A stretch of DNA of 64,000 nt. Source: Solanum dulcamara. Its lineage: Eukaryota; Streptophyta; Magnoliopsida; Solanales; Solanaceae. The position numbers were made by a program, and so were the translations under genes. Shown here piece by piece: positions 51,240 through 63,850 of this stretch. The stretch lies in contig NC_077241.1 of assembly GCF_947179165.1 (NCBI RefSeq), positions 78,641,648 through 78,705,647 on the forward strand, written 5' to 3'. A model generated the notes under the pieces. That model was not told the origin of the DNA. It did not search any database and saw only the letters and a program-made list of their open reading frames with translations. Each line of letters begins with the position of its first letter. The first letter of the stretch is position 1.

Positions 51240-51281
51240 TGTTAATTAATTAATTAATTAGTAATTAATATATTTTTTTAA

Positions 51282-51346
51282 CTCTCTCTGCGAACAGCTC
51301 TTCTTTATGTAAGATTTTAAAAAAAGAGCTTTATTCGCAGAGAGAG
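51282..51346 (-). other. Inverted repeat (hairpin) in the leader or promoter of the AG-peptide gene
   Basis: The left arm 51282-51302 (CTCTCTCTGCGAA then CAGCTCTT) pairs with the right arm 51324-51346 (AAGAGCTTTATTCGCAGAGA then GAG): 13 bp, a 2-base bulge and one mismatch, then 7 bp, with a loop of about 21 bases. It lies 43-107 bases before the AG-peptide ATG. Confidence 0.85.
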
Positions 51347-51829
51347 CGAAAGAAGAAAATGTATCAAAATGGAAAGAGATTATTCACAGCAAATTTTCGG
51401 GAATTTTTAAGGAAAATTATGATTAATGAAAAGATTTGAGATCATGGAAATATTATTTTGTTTTATAATTAGTAATATTGTTTTCTTGAAATTAAGGTGG
51501 ATGGCTGACCGGGAAGATAGGTAACCGGTAGGAAATGTGGGGCCCGCAAAATGTATGGGACCAGAGAAACAGTCAGTTAGACTGTTATTTGTCCCCTATC
51601 CTTAGTTGGCGCCATATTGTGTGGCCTGGATCTTTCCACGTGTCAAACTATGATCTAAACTGATTGTATTGTTGGGCCTGCTGCTTTGTTTTGATTTGGT
51701 GGACTCTAATTTTTTGGGCCATATACTGTTAAAAGCGCAAACAACACAAATTTTACTAGTTTAGAGCCTAATTATGTTTCTTTCCATGAGTTTTTAAACT
51801 TACAATTAGTGCTAGATTTTGGTCCTCAG

Positions 51830-52542
51830 ATACATGCATCTGGACATCTAGCAAACACATGTATCTCAGATACATGAGATCAAAATTAGTTGTCATTTGT
51901 TCCAAATACACTATATCCAATTGGATCCGCATATATCTGGATACACTGACTCTCTTGCTCGCTTCTGTCCCTATGTATCTGTATTTCAGAATATATCTAG
52001 TATCCGAGATACATATATCTAGTGTACGCGTGTATCTGGATACACTGACTCCCTCACTCGTCTCTCTCTCTCTATGTATCTATATTAGAGAATGTACCCG
52101 GTATCTCATATACATGTATCTATTGTGTTTTGCATTTATCTAAGATATACTGACTTTCTTGCTCGTCGCCTCCTATCTCACTCGCCTCTTTCCTTGCTCG
52201 CCTATCTCCTTACTCGCTCACTCGCCTCTCTCCCTATGTATCTGTATTTCAGAATGTATTCGGTATCCAGATATGGGTATCTAGTGTGTTTTGCATGTAA
52301 CTGGATACACTGAATCTCTCGCTCGCCTCCCTGTTATCTTTCTCGCCTCTCTTCTCTCTTCTCTCTTGCTCTCTTCTCTCCTTATGTATATCTATATTTC
52401 AGAGTGTATCTGGTAGCAAAAATACATATATTAAGGTGTAACTGATTTGATATCTGGTATAAAATTATTAATTAATGAGATAATATGTAAGAATTAATAA
52501 ATATGGTAGGAATGTTATGGTGTAATTAGGTTATTTTGCCCT
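51830..52542. repeat. Tandem-repeat element with GTATC/GATAC dyads and CT-rich blocks
   Basis: Related segments begin at about 51971, 52072, 52234 and 52381, each with CTATGTATCTGTATTTCAGA or a near match, then a GTATC..GATAC region, a TAGTGTGTTTTGCAT-like stretch, GGATACACTGA and a CTCGCTCGCCTC-rich block of variable length. The right side ends GTTATTTTGCCCT at 52542. No protein is encoded. It is probably a non-autonomous DNA element; its left edge is unclear. Confidence 0.6.
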
Positions 52543-55500
52543 CTTAAAATGGCCCAAAAGATCATTTTTTGTTCTATTAAATGTAATATGAATTTTAGAT
52601 GGTCCCCACAAGGTGAATACTCGCTCGTTCTGAGCTAATAAATGAACAAGTTATTGACGTAGTTTTAAGATTTTGTAAAATATATATTTATACTCTACAT
52701 CAAAAATATGGAGTGAACGAACTCACTAATTATTAGTAGCGTCAATCGTCAATGCACTTTTATCGTTGTTCTCTAATTATTCATTGGATCAACCTACCAA
52801 AAATAAAATAGTAATAATAAGAAGAAAAATAAATTAACAGCTATTTCACATTTGTATATCATTGGTGGTTCGAGATATACATGCACAGGCTTTGATAGTA
52901 GCATGTGCCGTGCTTGTTAGGCATATATACATATACGTTTCTTTCTTCTTTTTTCGGGGAAGGGGCACTTGAAATATGCTATATACTCACCGCTTAAAAG
53001 TGTTTAATGGGCGAGTTGAGTCAAATTTGAATTAATAAATGAGATGGTTATTGACCTGCTCAAAAGTTACTTGAGTTGAAATAGATTAAAAGGGAATCAT
53101 AATCCAACTCGTCAAATCCTAACTAAGTTTTAATTGTTTCATTATAATATATATTTAGGAGCCAAATAAAAAATGGTTCGGAGCCAAATACCATATCAAA
53201 TTAAAAAATGAATCTTTGAAAAGTTTTTGATAAGATTTCTCATTGATCAATTTGATTATATATCAACCCAATTTTTGATCTAAGCTAATAAACGAACGAG
53301 TTAACAACCAATTCAAACTCGGGCGAGTTGGAGGGGGGATGTTATATTTTCATGGGGTATTTTGTCACTTCTACCCACTGCTAAAGTTATGGTGGGAATT
53401 ATAATTAGTATTCAGTCTCGAAATTTAAGTTCGAGCTCTGAGTATGAGATCATGCTATTTACCCATAGTAGAGCTTTCTAGTATATGTATATATATCAAG
53501 TTAATTGAATTCACTCAAGTGGATATAAGTAGCTATGATGTAATTAATATTCCAAGTACATAGCCACCCATCAGTCGTGATCACTCTCTGATCATATATG
53601 TAACAAAGTCAAGCAATTTGCTAGTACAATAAATTGGCCATGGAAAACAATTTTGCAGTTCTATACTGGAAAAAAAACGACAAAAATTTAAAGTGCACAA
53701 TGGAGAAGATATGTAACACATATGCATTTAATTTACTCTGCTAGGTTTGAAAATTGAAATATCAAAAAAAGAATATTTTAATTATATGTTGGGGAGGAAA
53801 GACAACTTTCACCTGCGTAAACCTCAAAGTAGATTGTGGTGGGATAGTTGAAATACTTCCGCTCTAAATTAAAAGTCTGAAATTCAAGCCATTGAGAATT
53901 AAAAAAATCTTATTGTGAGTGTCACTCCGACCTTGAAATAAGCTTTGCAAATACTTTCGTTAGGACACTCCGACTAGACAAATATATATTGGACTCTCAT
54001 ATTTGATATACATAGCCTTACTTCATGAGCTAAGTTTTAGAATTGAGTTATTTAGGTTTAAGGAGGTTCATTTTTTATTATCAAAGCCAAATTCATCCTT
54101 TATATTAGTTGCCCACATCGAGCATGCATATTATTTTATCAAACGTGGATTGTAGTTAATTTTATGTGGTATTGAACAATTCTCATCCCGCAAATTTGAT
54201 TTTGTTTTGGAGATAGTTTAGGCATGAAATTCACACTCTCAATAGTTTAGGTATGAAACTCAAAAAAAAAAATAGTCTAAGTGTGTTTTTGACAGTTTAC
54301 TCTATATAAAATGATTCATATAGAAGATACAATTAATTCATGATTCAGTCAAAGGCTAACTGACTCAGGAATCGGAGTTGCAAATTGTTCGACCTTAGGT
54401 AAAATTGGATAGGGAGGTCTTTCCACTTTCTCTTCTCATTGATGAAAGGTACTAAGAAGAACTGTAGTTAAATTGATTGAATATCGAATTAACACGATAC
54501 TTATTTTGATCACTTAATATTGCCTCCTGGACACGACAAAGGTACTATATGTAATATAGTACTTTGTAATAAATGAAAAAAAAAAGGATCTATCCAATGG
54601 ATTAAGATTTAGTCAATACTGTACATTGTATGTGGATGCAAAACCTTATCACAACTACATGCAATATTACTTTCATACTTAAAAAATAAGAATTCATTAC
54701 GAATTGTCGCTAAGAGTTACTAAGATTTTTTTATAATTCGTCGCTAATTTATTATTAAATAGGAATAGCAATAAAATTACGACATATTTTAGATTGTTAC
54801 GTTGAGCAACTGTTGAAATAATTGCTTTAGCAACGCTAATTTGGAGCAAAAAGAATATTGTCTTGTATTTTCCAAGTGATAACATGATTTGCCTTAAAGG
54901 CTCAACATTTTAATAATTTATAAAATCTGTGGCTAATTGGAAATGTATTTTGCTGACACAATTTACATAATAATGAAGTTCATGACAGAAATAAAGGAGA
55001 AAACTTGGTATATTACATATATACATTCAATTGCAAGATTTATTAAACTAAGTAAACCCCCTTACACCATAAAAGAATGTGGTGTAGTGGATATGGTTGC
55101 TCCTTCCTTAACTAGAAATCTCAATTTGAACGCCCTGAACGAATCTGGATAAGTCGTCTCCAATGAAGGCCAGACACCGAATGAAAAAACTCAGAAAAAA
55201 GAAGAAAAAGCAACCCCTTGCAAATGTATAGCTACATTGAGAATTCTTGTAAAGTTTTGTTAAAATTAAATTAAAACAGCTGATTGAGCTCACAAGATCA
55301 TTACATCATATAGTAAATTTAATTAAAGCAACCTTAATCTAGGGAGAAAATATAGTACAAGATAAAATTAAAATAAAACCACTATACTAAGGTTCCTATA
55401 GGATACATCATGACATATGATATCAAATTATTTCATCAATACTAAAACCATGACTATGATCATAGTTCGATATCACAATTTCTAGATAAATTCACGATTT

Positions 55501-55566
55501 AAATTCAGTAACGTTCAGTTGAACCTGCAGAACTCGTCCTAGAATATCCAGAATTATTCAAGTGTT
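52543..55566. other. Intergenic AT-rich DNA
   Basis: No gene, RNA or clear transposon boundary is recognised on either strand. Confidence 0.45.
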
Positions 55567-55905
55567 TTAATTTTGGCTAGGCCAAAGGAAAGCTCCCATA
55601 GCAAACTTTCTCTTGTGATTGACATCTCCGATCACCGGTAGTCCATATTGCCGGAGAAGGCAATCTAGTTTCCACATCGGCATCGTCTCGTAATCGGATT
55701 TTTTGTACCTTGGATAGTGCAACGGCATCTGAAAATTACTACTAGTACAAGTACTAGAAGTGAAGCATGATTTCGGATTTTCAATTTTGGTCGTGTTTTG
55801 TAGTAGTTGTAGTTGAGGTTGATTATTTTTGTTTTTGTTCAAAGAAAACATGGTTGTTTTACTATAAGTAGGGTTATTATAAGGGCAAGAACCACTTCCA
55901 TTCAT
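55567..55905 (-). CDS. Small DUF7722 protein
   Basis: Single exon. The first ATG in frame is at 55905, giving 112 residues; the open frame runs 14 codons further upstream but only from a TTG. The N-terminal part is polar, rich in Asn, Gln, Thr and Ser. Residues about 59-109 (FQMPLHYPRYKKSDYETMPM, then a WKLD..YGLPVIGD region, then KRKFAMGAFLWP) match the plant-specific DUF7722 domain, whose function I do not know. The domain is complete and at the C-terminus, as usual for the family. Confidence 0.8.
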   Translation of the reverse strand: MNGSGSCPYNNPTYSKTTMFSLNKNKNNQPQLQLLQNTTKIENPKSCFTSSTCTSSNFQMPLHYPRYKKSDYETMPMWKLDCLLRQYGLPVIGDVNHKRKFAMGAFLWPSQN

Positions 55906-56367
55906 TCTTGTTCTTTGTGGTTTGGTTTTTCTCCTTAATTTCTTCAATTTCTCAAATGTAGTGGCCTTTTATAGACAATATATCTTGAGATGAACTAATT
56001 ATGATTCGAAGATAAAGTCAGAGACTGGTAGATGCCCATCTCACTAACGGATACAATTGGAAACCTTTATGGAGTATTAAATGAATGAATGTACTATGAG
56101 CTACTTTATCAAGGACAAAGATCTAGGGCTCTTTATTCTTTTTTCGAAAGGAGGATGGAAAATTAAATAATTAATTTACTTAGTCAAAAATTACAGGAAC
56201 TAAAATTACTAGAATTTATCAAATAACTGAGCGATCAAAAATTGCAATCAACTCTGTGTTAATTCTTCGTTAGGTAAACTAGTAGTATATCAAGAATCTA
56301 GTCGGATTTGAACCATGTGAATGAATTCGCTTTTGACAGAAAGCCGTTGAAAAAAATAGAAGTAACA

Positions 56368-56725
56368 TGTTAAAATTGATAAGATTCTAGATAGTCTTAA
56401 TGAAGCAACTTGGTAGGTGAAAATTAGATGAAAATTTGATAAAGTTTGACATTTTGACAAAATGTGATAACATTAAGAGCAAGAATTTATTCCTATAAAT
56501 AGGTAGCTCTTGATTCATTTGAAACACACCTCAAAAACATTTCTCCCTTGTCTTCTCATATTCTAAGGTATTTGCAAAATACATTAGAAGAGTAGAGAAT
56601 TGATAGCAATTCTCTTAGTTGTATTTGGGATCTCTCCCATTTCTTTGTTAATATAAAGACAATTGTTCTCTGGTGGACGTAGAATTATTCTGATCCGAAC
56701 CACGTTAAATATTATTGTTCTTCCT
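56368..56725 (+). mobile_element. Possible copia solo LTR
   Basis: Starts TGTTAAAATTG, has a TATA box (CCTATAAATAGG, about 56492) followed by a leader-like stretch, and near the end TGGTGGACGTAGAATTATTC and CCGAACCACGTTAAAT, words typical of copia LTRs in Solanaceae. The 3' end and target duplication were not pinned down. Confidence 0.4.
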
Positions 56726-56737
56726 TATTCTTTATCC

Positions 56738-56790
56738 CCGGACCCTGCGTATAGCGGAAGCTTTAGTGCACCGGACTGCCCTTTTTTTTC
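56738..56790 (+). mobile_element. SINE-like fragment
   Basis: CGGACCCTGCGTATAGCGGA, then AGCTTTAGTGCACCGG and CTGCCCTTTT, matches the body of a widespread Solanaceae SINE. Only a fragment is present. Confidence 0.5.
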
Positions 56791-57309
56791 CTTATTCTTT
56801 ATATTTTCACGTTTCCGCTAAGAGAACATATTTAAATAAGCCCCAAAAGATACGGAATTGCGTTAACGGCCATTTTCAACTCAGAAATCCAAAAGAAGCA
56901 ACTTTTCCATTTTCTTGATCATCAGGTTGGCAGAAAAAATGAACAAAAATAAACCTTAAAAATACATTAATTGGTTCTTTTGTCAGTTTTAGAACAACCT
57001 ATAATTTGTCACCCTTTGATAATTTTATGTTACTATAGTCACATAAAATTTGGGGTAAATTTTTCTGAAGATTATATTACCAGAAAGCTGGTTTCTTGAT
57101 CAGATTAAAAAAAGGGTTGGTGCTGAAATTCTATTGGATTCATTGCAAACTAATAGAATTCAGCATTTTCCCTTGTCCAAGTAGCAAATCCAACCCAATT
57201 TTTTTCCAATCTTGAAGGGCATTTTGTGGTCGGTTCGCGTTTTTAATTAATTTCATATTATTATTTTTTACTTGAGAATATAGTATATGATTATATGAAG
57301 TAATGAACA

Positions 57310-57362
57310 TACATATAGCCGATCCCAACTTGTTAGGGACTCAGACATAGTTATTGTTGTTT
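57310..57362 (+). mobile_element. SINE 3' end
   Basis: GATCCCAACTTGTTAGGGAC, then TCAGACATAGTTATTGTTGTT, has the form of the 3' end of a tRNA-derived Solanaceae SINE with a TTG-type tail. The 5' part is not recognised. Confidence 0.55.
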
Positions 57363-57940
57363 ATTTGATTATGTTTCTTGGGGTTATCCTGCACTTGGAA
57401 GAAATAGAAAGGAAACAAATATAGTGATAATATGATTCTTCGTTGTTGTAGTAAATAAAGAGAAAAGTTGAATTGAATTCTTATATTCATTGATAAGAAA
57501 GAAAATGGATTGATGATGAAGTGGAATCCTGGTCGTAAACGATGAAGCTTCACATGATGCAATCTTCTTGCTTGTTCTATTTGGTATAAAGGTTAAATAA
57601 GTTTTTATGTGATGATTAATTCCATTAGTGGTTCAACATACCTTATTCTTGGATGTTCATATTATTTCTCATGCAATGAAATTTTTATTAATGTTGCTCT
57701 AATTTCAAATATACCATCAAACCTCTTTACAACAATGTTGTTTGTTCTGATATTTTTGGTTGTTATAGCGAAATGTTGTTGTAGAGAATATATACGAAAG
57801 ATCAGTTCCACAGAAAAAATGGTTGTTATAGTGAAATGCTATTATATAGGATGATTGTTATAGAGAGTTCTGACTGTATTTAATTATATTTTTCTGTTCC
57901 TAGGCCATGTTGTGTTGAAACTTTTTACTCTTGAAGCTGA

Positions 57941-60900
57941 ATGGATCAATTCAGGCAGATTGGTGAGGTAGTTGGGAGCTTAAATGCTCTAATGATATTG
58001 AAACATGACATTCAAATAAACCAGAAGCAATGTTGTCTTCTATTTGACATGTATGTACAAGCCTTCGACACGATTTCTGAGGGGTTCAAACATAATTTAA
58101 GGTTAAATGAGAGGAATACAAAGTGGAAAGCACTTGAACATCCAATGAGAGAGCTTCATAGGATCTTTAAAGAAGGTGAAATGTACGTAAAAAGTTGTTT
58201 GGATGTGAAAGATTTGTGGGGCAAAGCTATAAGTTTACATCTCAATAAGGATTGTGTTGAGTTTCATGTTCATAATTTGCTCTGTTGTTTCCCTGTTGTG
58301 ATTGAGGCTATTGAGACAGTTGCAGAAATCTCGGGATTCGATGAGGAAGATATGCAGAAGAGGAGGAGTGCACTCGCTAAAAAGTACGAGGGAGAATCAA
58401 TGTGTGATCCAAGATTCTTTCAATGGATGTTTGGGAAACAATACTTAGTCACTAGAGATATATGTAGTGAATTGGAGAGTTGTTGGAAAGAAGATAGATG
58501 GTATCTTGTTGAAATGATAAGTCAAAAGATGAATGCTGCAGAAAATTTGGCGACAAACGAGCATAGGCTAGCTGAGATATTGCTTAAGAAACTAGATGGA
58601 TCAAAAGAAAAGCAAATAATGCTCTTGCCTAGTTCAATCTTGATTGGAGCAAGTGATTATCGTGTGAAGAGACGTTTAGGCTCGCGAGGAGGACATGTTA
58701 AGGAGATTCAATGGTTTGGAGAAACGTTTGCATTGAAGAACTTTTTTGGTGAGCTAATTGAACCACTAGTTGCTGAAATTTCTTTAGTGTTTTCACTTTC
58801 ACATCCCAACATTCTGCAATATCATTGTGGTTTTTACGACGAAGAAAAGAAAGAAGGGTACCTTGTTATGGAGCTAATGAACAAAAGTTTAGAGACTTAC
58901 ATAAAAGAGCATTCTGGTCAGAGGAAGAAAGGACCGTTTACTGTCCAAGTTGCTGTCGATATTATGCTTCAGATTGCTCGAGGAATGGAGTATCTGCACT
59001 CAAGAAACATCTATCACGGAGAGTTGAATCCATCTAACGTGCTCCTTAAACCAAGAAATTCCTCCGCGGAGAGTTATTTTCATGCAAAAGTTAAAGGATT
59101 TGGTTTAACATCTATTAAGAGTAGTTATAAGGCTGTTGATGACAATGCTGCTGAGTCTTTCATATGGTATGCACCAGAAATTCTCACTGAAAAGGAAAAA
59201 CCAGAAAGCAAATGCACTTACAAGTACACAGAGAAAGCTGATGTTTATAGTTATGGAATGATATGCTTTCAACTTTTAACAGGGAAAGCTCCGTTTGATG
59301 AACATCTTCAAGGGGAGAAAATGGCGCAGAATATTAGAACAGGGGAGAGACCTCTCTTCCCGTATCCTTCACCTAAATATCTCGTAAACTTGACAAGAAA
59401 ATGCTGGCAAACGAATCCAAACCTTCGCCCAAGTTTCTCTTCTTTGTGCAGGATTTTGCATTATATCAAGAAAGTACTTGTCATAAATCCAGGACATGGC
59501 CAACCCGAATGTCCTCCTCCACTCGTAGACTATTGTGAAATCGAGGCTGGTTACTCAAAGAAATTCCCGGGAGAGGATAGCACTGGTTTGGCCCCGGTAT
59601 CACAAATTCCTTTCCAGATGTTTGCTTATAGACTTGTTGAGAAAGAGAGAATTTCTGGAAGTTCTAAAGACAAGCACTGGGATTCATCACATTATGGTTA
59701 TTCAGGCCACAGGACAGCATCAATGCAGAGCGACGATGAGCATATGGATGCAATAGATGATCTCTTTTTCGCTCCAAGTGATAGAAGGTCAGTTTGCTCA
59801 GAGATAATTGAGAGGAAAGATTCAAGATTCTGGGATCAGAGATCAGTCATCTCCGAGACCCCACTTCGAAAAGTTTTCTCATTCGATCAAATGTCAGTTA
59901 GTTCTGAGAGTCCAAAAGAGAAATTTCCAGCAGCAGAAGCAGCAAATGAAAAGACAATTTATGCTGATATTCCAGAAAGGAAAGCAATACTAACACCATC
60001 AGGCAATCAGAGCTCACTGCGTGTTGATACAACACAAGGGAAGACCATTTCATCAATGAGAAAGAACCAAAAGCTGAATCTATTGGAAATCCAGGAGAAT
60101 GTAATGTCTACGAAAACGGATGACAGAAAACCTTCATCGAGTGAGCAGAAAATAGTGTCTCCTGTGATTTCATTGAAGAAAACTTCATCAGGTGATGATC
60201 AGATCTTAACTTATTCCGAGATTCAAGAAAAGAAACATGCACTAGATGATCAGAAACTAACAAGTTCTGCAATTCCAGAGGAGAAAAACTCATCTGATAA
60301 CCAAAAACTAAAAGATTCTCAAAGTCCAGAACAGAAGCATTCATCAACAGCTGCCAATGTCAAGTCCATTCGTGGTGATTCTACCCAAAGGAAAGATCTT
60401 TCAAGAAGAACAAAACCCAAGAATCCAGAGAAGAAAGTTCTATTAAGTCCGGAAGCCAATCAAAACTCAATGTCATCTGAGATAACAGCATCGAAACCAA
60501 GCAACTCAAAGGTATCAGTAAAGAAAACGCCATTTCACAAAAAACTACAGGACAAAGAGAGTAGCGCTACACCAGGTTAGCTCTTGCAACTTTGTCAACT
60601 TGCATGTTTTTGTTATGAGAATATTTAGCTCGGATTCTTAACATAAATGGCTTTTTGTAGAGAAACTGACCGATCCATCGCCAAGATCTTCACCAGCTAG
60701 AGTTAAGAGAATACAGTCGTCAACTATGTCTTCTCCAACACGAAGCCTAAAAGCTTCATCTCCAAGATCACCTGCGATCACTACATATGGAAATGGATAT
60801 CAATCCCCAAGTGCATCACCATTAAATCCATGTCCTCGCTATGGCAGAGTAAATCAAGAGCTCCACTTGTCCTCAGCTATGAGCCCAAGTAGACCAAGGA

Positions 60901-60944
60901 AACCTCATAGCAATAGCAATAGCCAATGTGTGCACAATAGTTAA
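57941..60944 (+). CDS. MLKL: Plant MLKL-type pseudokinase (DUF1221/HeLo plus protein-kinase fold)
   Basis: Exons 57941-60575 and 60661-60944 (85-bp intron) give 972 residues. Residues 1-215 are the DUF1221 region, a four-helix HeLo-like domain opening MDQFRQIGEVVGSLNALMIL. The kinase fold spans about 235-512. K266 (FALK), helix-C E279 (AEIS) and APE (411-413) are kept, but HRD reads H359-G-E361, the catalytic-loop Lys is N363, and DFG is GFG (386-388), so it should be a pseudokinase. A Ser/Lys-rich tail (520-972) carries degenerate repeats (SVSSE, EKKHALDDQKLTSS-like) and ends with SPR/SP motifs. Arabidopsis MLKLs have the same HeLo-pseudokinase plan and act in resistance to biotrophic pathogens; that role here is inference. 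The leader has a likely splice acceptor at 57903 and a four-codon uORF at 57907-57918. Confidence 0.9.
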
Positions 60945-62036
60945 CAAAGTTCATGTGGTTTTCAGTTTTCCAATTTGACTGGAACAACTTTGCAGCTCAA
61001 AATTTTTGAAGCAAAGGATGGATAAAATTTGTATATTACACTTACACGTTACGCTTTTTTTACTTGTTGGAGGTATGTACTCTCTGGATTTCACAGGTTT
61101 TGAATGCTGTTCAGCCAGCCATTGATAACTGCTATAGTTCATCAAAAGAAAATCTGCAATTCACGTATCTGAATCATATTTTGCAAATTTTGATTCACAT
61201 CAAACTGGTTTCAGTTGAAGCAGTTTCAACCTCTGCAAATTTCAATGAAAATGTCACTTTGGATTTCTCTATTTTATGTTATTAGATAATGGAGAAAGAA
61301 CATAAAACAAACTTTTCGTCATATGTACCCCAAAATGGCACAAAAGAAATGGCAAAGCACTAAAATTCATTCGACAATTCGATGTACAATTTTTTTTATA
61401 TATTGCTATGTAAGGGTAAGGAAATTATGACATGTACAACAACTCATCATCAACTATATTGCTTCCCAAGACATGCTTTTACAATGCCCGTATCTATCTA
61501 GATGTACAAATGAACACCGCACACCAACAAAATTGATTCGACTGCAATTTCATATGGAGTTCACTCAGCTACACCGTGAGCCTTCCAAAATATGGAGGAC
61601 ATCACTATTATGCTTGCATCTGTTTTGAGGGGATATCTCAAGATTCAGGCAATTATGTCACAGAAATGGCTCTTCATCACATATCAGGTCCAATAGTTCT
61701 TGCATTGCATCTTCAGAAATGTTGCATATGTGGGCCTTAAGCGAGTAATTTCAGCAGCCATTCCCTTTCCAGTTTAAAAAAGAAGAATCCCTCCATCATA
61801 CTGCCGGTTTCTGTTCAGCTTCCTAAGCTTTGTGAACCAAACAACCCACAATTATCAAGACAAGTAGCAGACTCGGGTCCCTTCTCAAAGTTTAACCTTA
61901 CAACTTTTAGAGAAGATATCCCAGAAATTACCAAGGAATCATACAGCTGCATTTCAACACGATCCATTCAAAAATTCACACAAAACTTGAGGAGGAAGGA
62001 GCAAATGAAGACTGCAATTCTTCAGCTGGTCTACAT
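60945..62036. other. Spacer between convergent MLKL and SPA1-like genes
   Basis: About 1.1 kb that should hold both 3' UTRs. No further gene is supported. Confidence 0.5.
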
Positions 62037-63615
62037 CTAAACCATCTCGAGTAGTTTTATGCAGCCACTGGAACTGGCAGCAAGAACAGTGTTTGACTTT
62101 TGTCTCCAGCAAACGCTTGAGACAAATTGTCCATTGTCGTCATCGGTCTCTTTACCAGATATTGGATCAATAGAGCCAAACTTGTAAGAAGTAATAGGCA
62201 TAGGCAGAGATTTGTAATACGCAAAGACCTGCAGGGAAGAGATAAGCCTATAAATAAGAAGTCCTCTCCTTTCTGCCGGAGAATTAATTTCTACAGAGAA
62301 TTACAGCAAAGAAAAAGTAACTGGAAAAAAATAATTTTCTGCATGCATGTTTGACAGGAGAAGGAAACTGTAAAACAAGAACAAACCGTTTGCTTTCATG
62401 TTTGGAGGAATTTTTGTGAGTGTTCAGCTGCCTTTCTGCACTTTCTTGTTAATAATTTACAACACTTCCTTTTTCTTTTCTTAGCAACCAAAGGCTTTGG
62501 GTTAAAAAAAAACTGTCCAGGAAATTTTGTTTACCAACACGTCTGGTCATAATATAAAAAGTTGGTGCGATAGATGCACAATATGATAAATACACACACT
62601 GTAGTACTATTCACAAATTCTGTGTTCTCAGCATGAGGGTTCATTGCTAAAAACTACCTATAAAAATCTCTTTTACATATGGCTCCTTTGACTCATTGCA
62701 GAAAGTGAGTTAAATAACTTTTCTTTTTTAAAGCATAAAAAGGTTGCAAATGAGGAAATTCAACTCAACAATAAGGCAACACTGATTCATTTTTCTGGGG
62801 GAGTGAATGTCGCAAATGACTAGCAGGATGTGTTTCTTCTGCAAGACACAGAAGAAGCCTAAGACCTCAGTTTTACTATATTTTTGCAAGGAAATCTAAA
62901 TGTAGAAGATAGCCAATAACTTGATCAAACAAATCAACATTATCAATGTCAATAGTATGTGACTGTATATATCCTACATACGGGTCAAACTTAACACGTC
63001 AACCCTCCTTTCCGATTAGTTCCCATCTTCAGTCATAGCAATAGAAGAGATTCATATGGTTGTATTCCTCATTAAAATGGGGAGCAAGGAACCTACCTCA
63101 TTTGTTTCTGACCCGCAAGTTATGTATCCATTGTTCACAGATAATCCCACAAAATTCTAAGAATAAAAGACAAGATGTCAGTTCATACAGCAGTAATGGT
63201 ACTGATAGTGAAGATAGTATGATTAAGTAGGCAATTCAAAAAATTGGAACTCATAGATATACAAGCAAAAATGACGGATATTCTATTAATAGCCAACCTT
63301 CTCGTTGGTGTGCCCTTTAAGGGTTAAGACACAAGCATCGGTCGAATAGCCACTTGAGTTGGTTTTATTGAGATCCCATATCTTCAGACTGTTGTCAGTG
63401 GATGCAGAAATGAGCATTTCAGCATCCAAAAATTTTGCATAACTAACAGATTTCTCATGGCCAGCCAATATACACCAAGGAGCTGAGGTATTACGAAGAT
63501 CATAGCAATAAGTCTTGTAATCAGCAGAGCTATAAGCCAGAAAATGACTGGAGTCAGGTGAAAACTGAACACTGCAAACATTTGCTTTGTTTCTGATCGT
63601 GCACACGCTGTTCTT
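62037..63615 (-). CDS. SPA1: SPA1-like protein, C-terminal WD40 exons (5' part outside window)
   Basis: Three exons on -: 63615-63298, 63156-63097 and 62228-62037, all phase 0 and GT-AG, giving the last 189 residues up to the TAG at 62039-62037. They encode WD40 blades: [91 protein letters not shown] and finally [19 protein letters not shown]. The NKTNSSG linker and YCYDLR fit SPA1 better than COP1, though COP1 has the same blade pattern. SPA proteins bind COP1 to form the nuclear E3 ligase complex that degrades light-response factors in darkness. Upstream exons lie beyond 64000. The intron beyond 63615 holds a (TA)n tract. Confidence 0.9.
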
Positions 63616-63799
63616 CTGCACAAAAGGAAAACTTCATACAATGAACACTATGAAACAGAAGAAAATGAGATAATATCACATATATGAAGAAAAAGTGGAT
63701 ATCTTTTTTTCTATACCTTCATGAATATTTTGTTGAATTAATTTTTTCACTAAATTAGATTAAGTGGACTATGTATAGGTGACTTTTCTTTTCTCCGTG

Positions 63800-63801
<2 letters not shown>

Positions 63802-63849
<48 letters not shown>
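63802..63849. repeat. (TA)n microsatellite in a SPA1-like intron
   Basis: An uninterrupted TA dinucleotide run of about 47 bases. Confidence 0.97.
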
Positions 63850-63850
<1 letters not shown>

